From Argopecten irradians (lineage: Eukaryota > Mollusca > Bivalvia > Pectinida > Pectinidae): a DNA stretch of 64,000 nucleotides. A program made the translations under genes and the position numbers. The notes below the pieces were generated by a model. That model was not told the origin of the DNA and did no database searches. It was given only the letters and a program-made list of their open reading frames with translations. Location of the stretch: assembly GCF_041381155.1 (NCBI RefSeq), contig NC_091135.1:2796490-2860489 (forward strand). Reading direction: 5' to 3'. Below, piece after piece: positions 1-11,324 of the stretch (positions within the stretch are counted from its first letter, which is position 1; each line of letters begins with the position of its first letter).

Positions 1-2099
1 AGAGGACATTCCCTGTTTCTTGATGAATACCAGTTATATTCCACCTCACGATTATTCTATTTATAACATTGTTTTTCTCGATTCCATTTGCTGAAAACCA
101 TCATTAGTTCCGCCAAAGGTTATTCTGCCATTGCTTTTCACAGAGTAATTTGCCCTTGCGATTATTACGGCGTATTTTTGTGAGCATAGCGTCATTTTCG
201 CACACAAACTCAATCAGGTAACAATCAAAATGATATTTTCACTGTCAACTCTGCATTCTGATTGGTCAAAAGCGAGTGAAAGTATCAAAATCGAGGTGTA
301 TCGCTATCTATATTTCACCGTGAAAAATGTAATAAAATAAAATAGTTAAATTTTATACGTGAAGCAAGAATGTGTACCTGTGGAACACTAGTGTGGCCAC
401 CAGACTCTAGAATTGAATTAAAAAAAAAAAAACATCACTTTAATGTGGCTGGATAAGTTTTGTCCCCGAGGCAATCTTATCAATGACTTAATGTCTAGTG
501 GTCAGTCTATGGAACACATGTGTCTAGTACAGAGGCTTATTCAGTAGCTGATGCCAGGGTCGGTGATAACCCGACTTGACTTTCGCTGAAACTTTTGGTG
601 CAGATCTCACGTCAAAACTGAAGTTCACGCACTGCGCCACCTGCTGGATTATCGCAGTTGCGTCTCTTCCATTTTCGCAATAGTCAACCAATGGAAAAAC
701 TCGTATCAGTGATCTATGGATTGATAAAATGTCTGCGCACTTTGAAAAAAAGACATGTGGTATGTGCATGCGAATGATTCAAAATACCAAATATAAGCAT
801 TTGTAATAATTAGTAATTTGTTCGGACACCAATGTTTGTGTTTCGTGCTGCTTCAGAGACCAATTTTTATCACGAGATCGAAGTCTCTCCTCGCATAATT
901 TGTTTAAATTTGTGAAACAGAAATCACACACGTATTTACGTTTCCTCTGTTTGAAAAGAAAAGTATCAAATTGCTTCATTTAGCTGATCTGAAACATAAC
1001 TCACTAAATAAAAATTGAGACTTCGCTGGAAGCTGTTGTTAACATAAAACAAGCGTTTTTATTGGTCGCCTGAATTTGAACCTAGCCGCATGTTATCAGA
1101 ATTTGAAAGCAGTAACTTCACTTTTGACGTGAGATCCGCCAAGCGTTACAGAGAGAGTATTGTACTGAATTCCCTTGTCTAGCGAAGTTGATGATAACCA
1201 AGCTTTAAAAGACAAACGTTGGATCTAATTCAAGTTTTATATTTAATACAACAGAATTTTGATGTCCCATTAGAAATTGCAATTATTTAGTTTCATCGAC
1301 AACAGACAAGTAATTTGATATTAAGTTTATTTTATAACATATAAATATGTACTCATAATACAACATCAATGTAATCTAATGTTGGCCCTATAGTGGATAG
1401 CGGATGCAACCAGCATCCGCTCTCAATGGCAGATACCTCTACGTAAGTTGAAAAACATGAAGCAAATAAAAGCCACAAAAATAATGCCATAAATTAATGC
1501 AATCTGATGTGAAAAAAAGCAGTTACAATCAGAAGATTTCATTGGACGTTTCACTTTTATCATTCTTTCATTTTTAAAGTTACTTCCCTTCTCTTCGATT
1601 GAACATTTCCTAAATCCCAATACGTGATCACTTTGGATGCACCAATCGTTCCAAAGAGAATGATATCTCCGTTTCACAATACAACGAAACAATATCACAT
1701 GCATGGTGGTTCTGAATTAGCTGCCTCAGAATCGGTTCGTTGCGCTAGACTGCTCTCAGGAATACTTAATTTTCCATTACTACGCGTTGAAGCCTGTTAG
1801 TCGTGTTCGCAAATCGTATACAGCAATGTAAAAAAGTTATAATCAATCAAAATAGGTTTTTATCTTCATAGTTCTCCTTCATACAGCAAGCCTAAAAAGT
1901 AAAGATAAGATACGGTTGAGTGTAGCTAACCTTTACTAGTAGAGCACAAAATTAAAAGAACAAGGAAATTAGTAGTAAATTATATCTTTATACCAATTTA
2001 TATATGGATTGGTCCAGATGTTTTTTTTTCATATTTTGAATGATAGATTTGGTCTTATATTAATGTGATATAGAGAGATGTGATAGAAAGTAACGTTAC
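1..2099. other. Non-coding flank with a weak inverted-repeat pair
   Basis: I find no convincing gene here. Short matching arms in opposite orientation lie near 605-628 and 1112-1136 (both contain the string TCACGTCAAAA or its complement) and enclose about 500 bases, which may be a degraded small inverted-repeat element. The C-terminal tail exon of the neighbouring transporter should lie on this side, but I could not identify it. A minus-strand open frame at 1423-1704 has one hydrophobic stretch but no similarity to the transporter tail that I can see. Confidence 0.4.
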
Positions 2100-4901
2100 C
2101 CGCTATACAGGCTGTCATGAAGCATGCTACGTTGCCGGCAATCATGGCCCGCACGACTACTTGTGATAGGTCGCTTTTCCGAGACGGCGCCATAGCGCCA
2201 AGAGCGCCCAGCATTATACCGATGGAGGATATGTTGGAGAAGCCACACAGGGCGTATGTTGATATGACAACAGACCTCTCCTGTAAAACATGTTCGCTAG
2301 AATAAAATATCATACTCATTACATTTTAAATGGGACTAATTCACGTACCACGTTATACTCAGTCCCCGATAACGTTTGTGCAGGACTAGTATCCCCAGTG
2401 GTGATGGAACGTAACTATTTGTAATCTTTACGCGATAACGTCATTTGACGTCATTTCATCACTAATAGGAACAATAGTCCCCCACCAAGGTTATCGTGAT
2501 ACGTGAATAATTTGTTTGATTAATCTGATGAAAGGGATAATTAAAGATATAACATTTAAAACCGTATGTCTATCAAAATACGGAAGAGAAGTCTTTGTTT
2601 TATTTAATTGCACCACTTCATTCATGCATGTAGTATATTATCAAATGTGAGCATAACTTCAGTCTCCTAAAATGATGTAATAAAAAAGATAAATCACAAA
2701 CAACCACACAAACAAACTCGCTTAATTTCTTGCAGTGGTCTGGGTCTATACCAAAACCTACCTCATCAGTAATAGACTTTACTTACTGATAGAACGCCTC
2801 CTACAAGTGTTATATTTAGATCATCATAAACAATGTCTCCATTGACGAACCGCCAGGTGGCATTCACTACACCGGAAGTGACGTTTGTGTTGTTACTATT
2901 GGCTAGACCCTCATACCATGTGAGATTCTCTGCATTTTTAATATATGTGGAGAGCGCAGTGTATGCTACGAATTCGTTGATGAATGTCTTGATTCCAACC
3001 AGTTCAGCAACCTTTGGACAATCTTTAGTGTCAACACCCATCAGGAAGGCAAGAGGCCAGAAGACATAGGAACAGATGAACTGGATTAAAATATACCAAG
3101 GAGTAATCATAAAATGTCTTATCAATGACACTTTACTTGATAATATCCAGAGGAGCCAATGCAATAACATACAGAATAGATTGAAGCAAAAAAGATTACC
3201 GACAACAGCAATGGCCTGTCTTAATGAAGAGGTGATCCGAAGATTTGACCACAGCCTGTGATATTTTATATATTTTAGAAACATATAATATGAATAACCC
3301 CTTTTAACGTTTTGATGTTGAGTTTTCTTTTTTTCTTTTGGCTATTGCAGCTATAGACAAATGGGTTACAGACAAATTTTAATGATTTATTTACACTTTT
3401 TTTATTTTCAGACACAAATTCAACTTTTCAGATGAAGACCACTTTCCAACACATCTGAAGTAATACGGATACGTTGGAGACAATTAACACGATTTCCATA
3501 TCAATTTATCATCAATTTTAGGAATCGTGTATTTAGCTATCTGAAATGCCTCAAGAAATGCTATAAATAATCAAACAAATGTTCTTAATGTTCATTGTGA
3601 TTTACCTCAAATGTAAGCTCATCACCTGGTTCTTCCATTCCCACTCGATGTCCAAGCCATCTAAGTGTAGCGTTGACGAATTCCAGTAGTGAGACGAAGG
3701 CGATCAAATTCACCGCGACGTTAGCCACAAGTTTGATAGACTGTGATGCACCCGAAGAGGCTGCCTCCACGATGTTTCGCTCTGGTCTACAAGTGACACA
3801 AGATCAACGAGTGTTGAATACCAAACGACTGCCACAGCCCAATGGATTCAGGTAAGTAGTTTACGATAGAAATATCATAATAATCCAATGCAATTCTTAA
3901 CACAATTACTAAAATATTCATAACTAGTTTTGGGATGGTGTTTAAAAGTATGGAAATTTTGTTCCTTTTCCTTTAAAGGGCTTTCCGATATTAAATGTGT
4001 AAATTTCGACCTACCAGAAAGGTGCAATATGCATGAAACAACGGAAAACACAACGATTCCGTTTTTTAAGTCTACGTGAAATGGTAATCAAGATATACAT
4101 TTGTTATATAACGGGTTTCAAATAGCAATAGTCCCCAACTTTATCCTATTAAAATACTTTCAATCACTTTTGTGAAAATTAGAAAGTTAGTACTTCGTTA
4201 CATTTTGTGCGGTTCATTGTCACTGGCTCATTCTCAATCATATTGCTATAGTATATTGGCTTAAGTTTGACTTCAAATCGGTTTAATTGTTCATTTCTTC
4301 ATGAGTATTCGTGGAAATCCTTGATACATTACTTAAGCTACACGGATTATCACAGTTCGCAAACAAAATTTATTTCATAACCCGATGAAATTAAAAAATA
4401 GTGACTTCAATGCTTATTATTAATTTTCCAAGCTACGTTATAAAATGAAATATGTTTACACGTACGATTCCATTGATTTTTCCTAGGGATTATTTTGCCA
4501 AATCAATATGCAGCGTAAATGTTTCTATTGCGACGTCACGATAACGTCGGATTTCCGCGCCATTCCCGAATATTTTTTCATCGTGGAATGCAAAAAATGA
4601 ATAGGCCAATCAGAAATCCAGAAACAAAGAAAAAATATTTACAACGCTTTTTACAATATTGCTTAAAGTATACAGTTGTAAGTTGGTAATAATCTTTTAA
4701 TCAGTAATCCTTTTAGTCCTGTTCACGAAAATTGTTTTTATATATATTTAAAACCAAATAGGAGACCAACCCTTTTGACATTTTGTATACATCAGTAGGT
4801 TTGATCCTTGTCTCCTCTGTCTCTGGGTAGAACAGCTTAGCCATGGCGAGAGCTGCCGGGGCCGACATAACGGACGCAGACAGAAGGTGATTAGCCGGGA
4901 T
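2100..4901 (-). CDS. SLC28: Concentrative nucleoside transporter (SLC28/CNT), C-terminal half, four exons
   Basis: SLC28 proteins are plasma-membrane, sodium- or proton-coupled importers of nucleosides. Four exons on the minus strand read in order as the C-terminal half of the family: 4901-4771 (starts [19 protein letters not shown]), 3786-3606 ([20 protein letters not shown]), 3080-2787 ([15 protein letters not shown], then [10 protein letters not shown]) and 2280-2100 ([15 protein letters not shown], then APSRKSDL and [10 protein letters not shown]). Phases agree: 131 nt ending phase 2, 181 nt, 294 nt, then 181 nt ending phase 1. Splice sites are GT/AG, the first donor being the weaker GTTGGT. 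The 3080-2787 exon encodes a loop with several N-x-T sites (NLT, NNT, NVT, NAT, NIT), expected to be extracellular. Not found: the tail exon after 2100, and any N-terminal exon, although those should lie to the right of 4901, where Cry1 flank begins within about 700 bases. It may be a real gene with distant 5' exons, or a partial copy. The family call is firm; functionality is not. Confidence 0.85.
2337..2512. repeat. Possible small inverted-repeat element upstream of the last visible SLC28 exon
   Basis: The left end reads TTCACGTACCACGTTAT and the right end, reverse-complemented, reads ATTCACGTATCACGATAA. The enclosed sequence of about 170 bases sits in the intron between the 3080-2787 and 2280-2100 exons. 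The arms are imperfect and no target duplication is clear, so this is a weak call. Confidence 0.3.
4363..4640 (+). repeat. Interspersed repeat shared with crystallin intron 3
   Basis: This stretch of the SLC28 intron upstream of the 3786-3606 exon is visibly similar to about 23690-23970 in Cry2 intron 3 and to the matching parts of Cry3 and Cry4. Shared strings include GACGTCACGATAACGTCGG, CAAATCAATA and TTAATTTTCCA. A related piece lies at about 7575-7640 in Cry1. It is therefore a dispersed repeat rather than part of either gene. Confidence 0.6.
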
Positions 4902-5062
4902 CTGGATTATTAAAGTTACATGTGTATGTATAAAGAAAACACCCTCATACTGGGAAAATCACAAACATTCAGCAGATTAACTAAACTAACACAGTATTAA
5001 TGTATTTTGTCACTGTATCTCGCGGATTTGAATGATTTACCGACGCAAACTAAATTGCACAG

Positions 5063-5189
5063 TTTTTTATTGGTTTAACGCCCAAATATCAGCCAGGGTC
5101 ATTTAAGGACGTGTCATGTTTATTGGTGTAGGAAAGCCGGAGAACCATGAGAAAACCACCGACCAGCGGTCAGTACCGGGCAACTTAGC
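5063..5189 (-). mobile_element. 5'-truncated tRNA-type SINE with perfect 11-bp target duplication
   Basis: Read on the minus strand, this is the body and tail of a SINE type I recognise as common in molluscs: a block with TGACCGCTGGTCGGTGG, then TCCGGCTTTCCT, then GACACGTCCTTAAATGACC, ending in GGCGTTAAACC and an A-rich tail. The tRNA-like head is absent, as expected for 5' truncation. The element is flanked by AAATTGCACAG at 5052-5062 and 5190-5200, identical over 11 bases, which is the mark of LINE-driven target-primed insertion. It lies between SLC28 and the Cry1 3' flank. Its family name is from memory and unchecked. Confidence 0.8.
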
Positions 5190-5200
5190 AAATTGCACAG

Positions 5201-6446
5201 AACACCGGAGAAGTCTATATCGGAATGACACTATAATCAAATATAGTTTGAGATAGCTTCTCAGTCAAAGAACAGAAGTTTTAAAAATTTGAGCTTAACA
5301 TTGGACGCTATGGTATATATGGTACCGGGATACTTACAAAGTTGTGGAATCAGCTTCACGCATGAAACTTCAAAATTATACTAAATTTACCGATTAAAAT
5401 GTCACACTTTTAGATTGATACAATTAAAGTAAACACGAGGGCGTTGACCTTTCTTTGTCCTCGGTGGCGTCACTATCGCATTACCATCTTAGCCAGCGTG
5501 AAGATTTTTGTGTGTGTCTAATTAAGATTATCCATAATCTTCAAGAATTCTTTCAATTTCCCTCCCATCTTTCCCGCCCCTTTTTTCGTATCTATTTATT
5601 CCTTTTATTGGATGTGATTGGGCAGGTTATATGGTTTACGAATATATTCTCTTATCAACAGAGACTATTTTTTTCACAAGCCTATGTTGTATTTTGTAGT
5701 TTTTAATTTTAGCCTATTTTGTACCCGCCTATTTTGTACCCCATCTTTGCTGTTTAGTTCAAATATTTGTTCTCCAATCTTATTTTTATTGATGTTTATC
5801 AATAACCCATGATGTTATTCTATCAAACTTGAAATATTGGAGAAGTCATTAATAAATGACATTTAACAACAAATATTGTCTCCATTATTATTCCTTTGAG
5901 TACAGCAAACATAGATTCGGTCACTTTGCTCTCTGTTACGAAACTGAGATGACATAAAATACGTTTGCCGGGATCTGGATAGCGACGTTACAAACGTATG
6001 ACGTCACAGAAGGGATAGTCTACGTTAAATATGCCTACGGTCACAGCACAGTAGCTATTAAGCCATATAATTTACCCGGAACATTTCTGCAGTATACCCT
6101 AATCTTACGCAATTTTACATGCTTGATCCCAACGTCTGTGGATCTCTATGCCTATGACTAAGATGATGCTTATATTGTTACAAGATAAAGTTACAAGAAG
6201 AAATACCTCTCAATTCTGTGAACACATTTCTACGTAATTTTGCACCGTCGCCATGTAGGATATGGATAACTTCAGTTGCCCTATTCCGTAACCCCTTATA
6301 TTAGTGAGATAATAAAGAAAACAAATATGAAATTGAACAGTCTTTATAGATATACTAGTTTCATGCGGTAAAATTGTCATCAGTACCACGCTTAAAGAGA
6401 TATTGATTAAACTTGCTGGCTTGACCTCGTCCTCGTTACGTCTATC
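5201..6446 (-). other. 3' flank of Cry1, homologous to the flanks of Cry2-Cry4
   Basis: From about 5990 to 6446 the reverse complement matches the sequence downstream of the other crystallin copies (for example the AGAGATCCAC, CTGCAGAAATGTTCCGG and GGTGCAAAATTACGTAG blocks). The site matching the poly(A) signal AATAAA of the other copies reads CTATAAAGAC here, so the canonical signal is lost. From 5201 to about 5960 I see only AT-rich DNA without a gene. At 5962-5993 (reverse complement) a short stretch resembles the acceptor edge of the SLC28 exon at 4901 (shared core TCCAGATCCCGGC). Confidence 0.6.
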
Positions 6447-8827
6447 TCAGCAAGGACAAACACGAGGAATAGGCTTCAGGGATGATATGGCGTTGTTCTG
6501 AAAGTGACCCTCAGACGACGTTCCGTTGAAAGTTCCTCTGGTGAAGAGGTACTAGGGTCCTTGATAATTGATGTCACGATAGGCTACCCAGCTACAAGAA
6601 TAAAAGGAATATAAATCAAACAATTAGTATCACTACACAAACATTCATGTTATAAAATGGATATGTTCTTCAGCAATTTAAGGGAAAGGAAAATTATTGC
6701 ATGATAAACAGTTGATGTAGTAAATAAACATATAAGCCAATTCGGGTGGTGTGGGGTTACAACGCCCACAAAACGGCGATGACGTGAACTCTGAAACGGA
6801 AAACTATATATTCCTACAGCTATTCAAATTAAGTGATTTGATTTTAGAGCGCATTTAAATAAACAAATATTGTATCTAAATCCATATTTTGTGTATACAC
6901 TTACGCTCCGCTCTCCACGATCACCGAAGTGATGGTATCCTGAAAGTTCGTTCCGACGAGGTTTGCGTCAGCTTTCTTAAATGTTTTCTGTTGTCCAGTA
7001 TATGATGACCCAGTGCCATCTCTGGCTTTTCTGTGAAATCCTACAAGACAAATATCAAAATTATATTTCCATATTATTGTTAACTGCGTGGTTTATAAGA
7101 GATTAAGTACAAAACATACTTCGATTACGACTACAAACACAATATTTCTATACTTACATTATCAGCATATGAAGCAATTCTAAGTAACTTTGTCCTAATT
7201 TCATGAAAGATCGATTCTTTTTTTCATTTATATATATCTATGTATATAAGTAAAAAAGAACCATGTCCATGTGATGGTAGATAAGTAAAAAAGAACAAAG
7301 TTGTGTTTTCTTTTTATGTATATGGAAAGTTGTGTTTTCTTTTTATGTCTATATATATATATATATATATTTTTTTTTTTTTGCAAATTATGGTGAACAC
7401 AAATTAAGGACGTGTTAGGAGATTAAGTTATAATTTCTCATTGTCAATCAATTAACCAGTCATTGTTTTCTGACGCTGGTTATTACATCACGTCATTGTG
7501 GTTTTACCAGCAAAACGCTTTATAGTATCAGATAGTGGTGACGAAATAAGCCGGTCATAAGCTACGCGTATTCAGACAGTTTGCAATCAAAATTTCTTTC
7601 ATACCCCGATGAAATTAAACAAAAATAGTGATATCAATGCTTAAGAAAACCCTCGCTATTTTATAACCATTGACACCACGTACAGATATGCCTTACTTAC
7701 CACTTCGATTGGTTTGAGAGATGTCGTACAAAACTTGGGTAGATTTACAGTTTGTCCCTCCCAAACCACATAGATATTTCCTCCAAGGTTGCTCTCCTTG
7801 TAAAGCACCCATCTGTAAAATATTGAAAATTATACGAATGAATTAAAGAAAAACACACCGAATATCAACCAACACAGTGCAACACACTTTAACAACAAAG
7901 AAAATTATCCCTGTCAATTAAATGAAGCTCAGTGTTCAGAAGCAGTGATGAACGCCGTAGATGACATATTTTTGTTTCGATTTTTAATACAATGGTTTAG
8001 AGTTTTATCATACATTGGTATTTCTACATATGTATCAATGTAAATATAAAGCCATAATAAGTCAACATGTCAATTAAACGAAGCTCAGTGTTCAGAAACA
8101 CATCAGAAGTGATGAACACCGTAGATTACATTTTTGTTTCGATTTTTAATACAATGAAATGGAATACAATGTAGTGTTTTAATTTAAAGCGGACAGAAAG
8201 CATGCAGATTAAATATATTATATAATCAAATAGGTAAAACGAATAATCGAAACTGTTAATATTAACAATCATGTTAAAATCAGGATTGTCCTAAACATTA
8301 TATATTTTCAAAATAATCAAAATTACTATTATGTTTGAAGCAGTTCCTTTGGTGAGAAAAGTTAGAGAGAACACCCAGTAAGAGAGCACCCAGATCTCAG
8401 TTTATGAGAACAGTATATTCAGTTGATGCAATGTTGTACACGGAATAATTGAAATAAATGATATCTTGAATCATATTAATTAATTACTGAAGTGGCTAAG
8501 TTCTATTTATTCCACTACGCGCTTCATTTGTTTTTGATAATTGTTTTATATAATCGCTACCATCTGCAATATTCATATCAACTCTAAATATCCATATTAT
8601 ACCTAAAAAAACTTGAATAATCATATCATGCTAAGGTAGTTATACATTCTTTTAAGATCTCGAAAGGTAAAACTAATAAGAACAAAAATGTTTGATAATG
8701 AATGTCCAATTTAGTCGATATCGCAAATATATGGTTTATTAAATTCCGAATGAATACATATGTCTTTAAAAAGAAAAAGAAAAAAAATGGTACTTACTAA
8801 AGGTGTAACAGCGGATGGAGCACTCAT
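6447..8827 (-). pseudogene. Cry1: beta/gamma-crystallin copy lacking its first Greek-key exon
   Basis: Minus-strand copy of the crystallin family. Exons: 8827-8798 (leader MSAPSAVTPL), 7812-7701 (Greek key 2), 7040-6905 (Greek key 3) and 6591-6447 (Greek key 4). The exon for Greek key 1 is absent: intron 1 runs directly into intron-2 sequence, part of which is duplicated at about 7915-8045 and 8045-8160. Exon 4 is 136 nt, against 143 nt in the other copies, through a 7-base loss just after the PEM codons. The final exon has TAG for CAG soon after YQGP. Joining leader to exon 3 gives a shifted frame that happens to have no stop, and the 7-base loss returns the frame to normal in exon 4, but the TAG still cuts off most of Greek key 4. 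The poly(A) signal is also degraded, while the TATA box remains. Most likely a pseudogene; an expressed short form is possible. Confidence 0.85.
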
Positions 8828-8956
8828 TTTCGTGATCAGGTATGATCAGACAGCAAACAAAGGATTTTGGTATATTTAGCTCTCTAACGGCTACCAGCAA
8901 CAACCAACAACTTGTGCTTTCTTAGGTGCGGTGTGGTGTCCGTTTGGTAGTGGCCC

Positions 8957-8964
8957 TTTATATA
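8957..8964 (-). promoter_or_regulatory. TATA box of Cry1
   Basis: The reverse complement reads TATATAAA, about 130 bases upstream of the Cry1 start codon. It sits inside a block also found ahead of Cry2, Cry3 and Cry4 (CCCGGATATA upstream; GGGCCACTACCA downstream). Its retention although the gene is broken suggests the damage came after duplication of gene and promoter together. Confidence 0.7.
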
Positions 8965-10689
8965 CCTTAGCTTGTTAGCCACGGGTATATATCCGGGACG
9001 CTGGAAATAAGGAAACACATGTGGACGGACAATGATTGTTCGACAAAAATGAACAGTCCCTTTGGAATCGAGTGGGTATTAGAACTTAAAAACTTGCCAC
9101 AGATCTTAATATTTTGATGTACATTTGTAAAAACAATCATGCAACATTCACATATCTGAAAAAAGAAATAACGAAGTTTCAGTAACACATTCATTCTATT
9201 TTTGTATTTTAATTTTGTTATATGATATTCAATAATGTAGATCAAGTTAATGATTAAATATAAATTATTAGAAAATAAATGAAGCTAGAGTAATTTATTA
9301 ATGCCATTTGATTAGAAATTTACATTTTCATTATCTGAGGCACTGGGTGAATAAATCTGTGTATATCTATACAACTATAGAAACATCCAATACTTCGATA
9401 GCAAATTAAATTACACATCGTTACATGTCTATATTTGTAATTCTAAAATACAACACAGGAAATGGTGAATTAGATATAGAGTTACATGTACTTGTTTTAA
9501 AATTTGGAATTTCTTTTTCTGTGTTAAAAGTATACGTATCTTTTAATTATTGAAAGTTGTTAAACCATATGCCCAAGATTAGGTAACCTTTGTTAACGAA
9601 GAACATTCATATCCGGCTCGTATAGAAATACAGTTGATAACATATTTACCTGAGACAAAGGGTTATCTCTGAACGTCAACATTTTTGATTTAGTTTGTTT
9701 TAACAGCGATTATGGTTTTTTCCAAATGCCAACACTTATATTTACCTATATGAGTTACCTGTTGATACTTATTTGCATGTGTTTTCATTAATTTTTATTT
9801 CAATAAGTGTTAAGAATTAATATCTATGGAAATATATAACTTAGAATTGATGAATGTAAGAAAATTAAGTCCATGATGATTTGATTATTAGTTTCAGGGA
9901 ATTTCAGGATTTCCATGATGTATGTAATCTCTGGCCTCATTCTCATTTGCAACTTATTGAAACAAAAACAAAAACAAAAAACACTTCTATATCTAGTTTA
10001 CATGGAAACAACTTTCTCATTCTGCAAAATTAAAAATAATAATTCTTTTTTAACGTAATGTATAAAAAATTTTTGAAATAATATAAGCCATTTTGCCTGT
10101 TGAACGTGATGCTTTTTTCAACAAATTTATTTTATAAGTGACCTTTATAATCATAGTACATGTAGCATCTTTGTTAAGTACCTACAAAGGAGTTGGTCTA
10201 TTTATGATTTCTAAATCTAAATTATTAAGTGTACTTGACTGAACCTTTTAAGTTAAAAGAGCAAAATATTCTAAAAGAATTTGTGTAGGAAAGATAAGTT
10301 AATTTACGGTATTGGCTATAGGATGCACCATATATCACAATGATAACACTTTCTTACTTTTTAAGATGGCGTTTCATGATCAGTGTGACATTACAATGTA
10401 AATGTATTTTAAAAGACCTCAACAGAGAAGTCATGATTGAATCCTTGTGATAGTGATTGAAGCAGAAAATCACCCAATAGTTAAAATTGTTACCTGTTTT
10501 AAATGATATTATTTGTGCAATTTAGATGGAAATAGCGTCAATTTCTTTCCTATAGTTGATTTTCAGTTAGACATTGTTACAAAATACAAATTGGGGTATG
10601 TACCATAATCATTATTAAGACAAATCAAGGATTCTAAGCACAAACAGTCAAAAATCATTATAACGTGACGCTACCCAAATTTGAACGCA
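8965..10689 (-). other. 5' flank of Cry1, partly homologous to the flanks of Cry3 and Cry4
   Basis: The reverse complement of about 9540-9800 matches 37130-37420 ahead of Cry3 and 53590-53880 ahead of Cry4, in the same orientation relative to the gene (for example CTTATTGAAATAAAAATTAA and AAATAAGTATCAAC). Cry1 was therefore duplicated together with at least 1 kb of upstream DNA and is inverted relative to the rest. From about 9810 to 10689 I see no gene and no recognisable repeat. Confidence 0.6.
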
Positions 10690-10836
10690 GGGCAACTGTC
10701 AAGATGATCACTCAGTCACCATTCTAGGGTAACTGTCCAGAGGGTCACCCAAACACCAATCTAGGGCAACTGTCCAATTGATAACACAGTCACCATTTTA
10801 GGGCAGCTGTCCATTTGATCACTCAGTCACCATTCG
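10690..10836 (+). repeat. Minisatellite, four units of about 37 bp
   Basis: Units begin near 10690, 10727, 10763 and 10801, each opening with a version of GGGCAACTGTCC and continuing with a version of TGATCACTCAGTCACCATT. The units are imperfect copies of one another, so the array is not recent. Confidence 0.8.
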
Positions 10837-11324
10837 AAGCTACTTATACACGGGATTAAACCGGGTTTGTCTCAAGCTCTCTGCTTCAAAAATCTTGATT
10901 CATGCACACGTTAGAAATTTTTCACAATCATCTTCGAAAAAAATCCAATTGGGGTAGCGTTACGTTATATTTTGCATATTAACGTCTACGGTGCAGTAAA
11001 ATGTGTACATATAGTCAAAAGATGAAGTCTAGGTGTGGTATTCAATTTCATTTCATATTTCTATAGAGGTACATGTATTAGTAAGTGTAAATTTAATCAT
11101 GCATGGATGTTTCATCTAATTCTGCATAAGGTATGAAGATAATTATTTTCACAGTGCATAAATTTATGTTTGTCTGTCTATTTGAATGATTCTAACAGCC
11201 TAATTTATCAACCTTATGGTTTTAACTATATTACCGAAGAAAGAAATAACATGGACAAATTTTCGCCAAATTACGGCACACTCGCTCCTAGTAGTCAATC
11301 AGAGAGCTTGTATCAAATCAACAG

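Noticed and set aside
1423-1704. 93-codon minus-strand frame with a hydrophobic stretch, considered as the SLC28 tail exon
   Set aside because: No resemblance to CNT C-terminal tails and no acceptor in the required phase that I could find.
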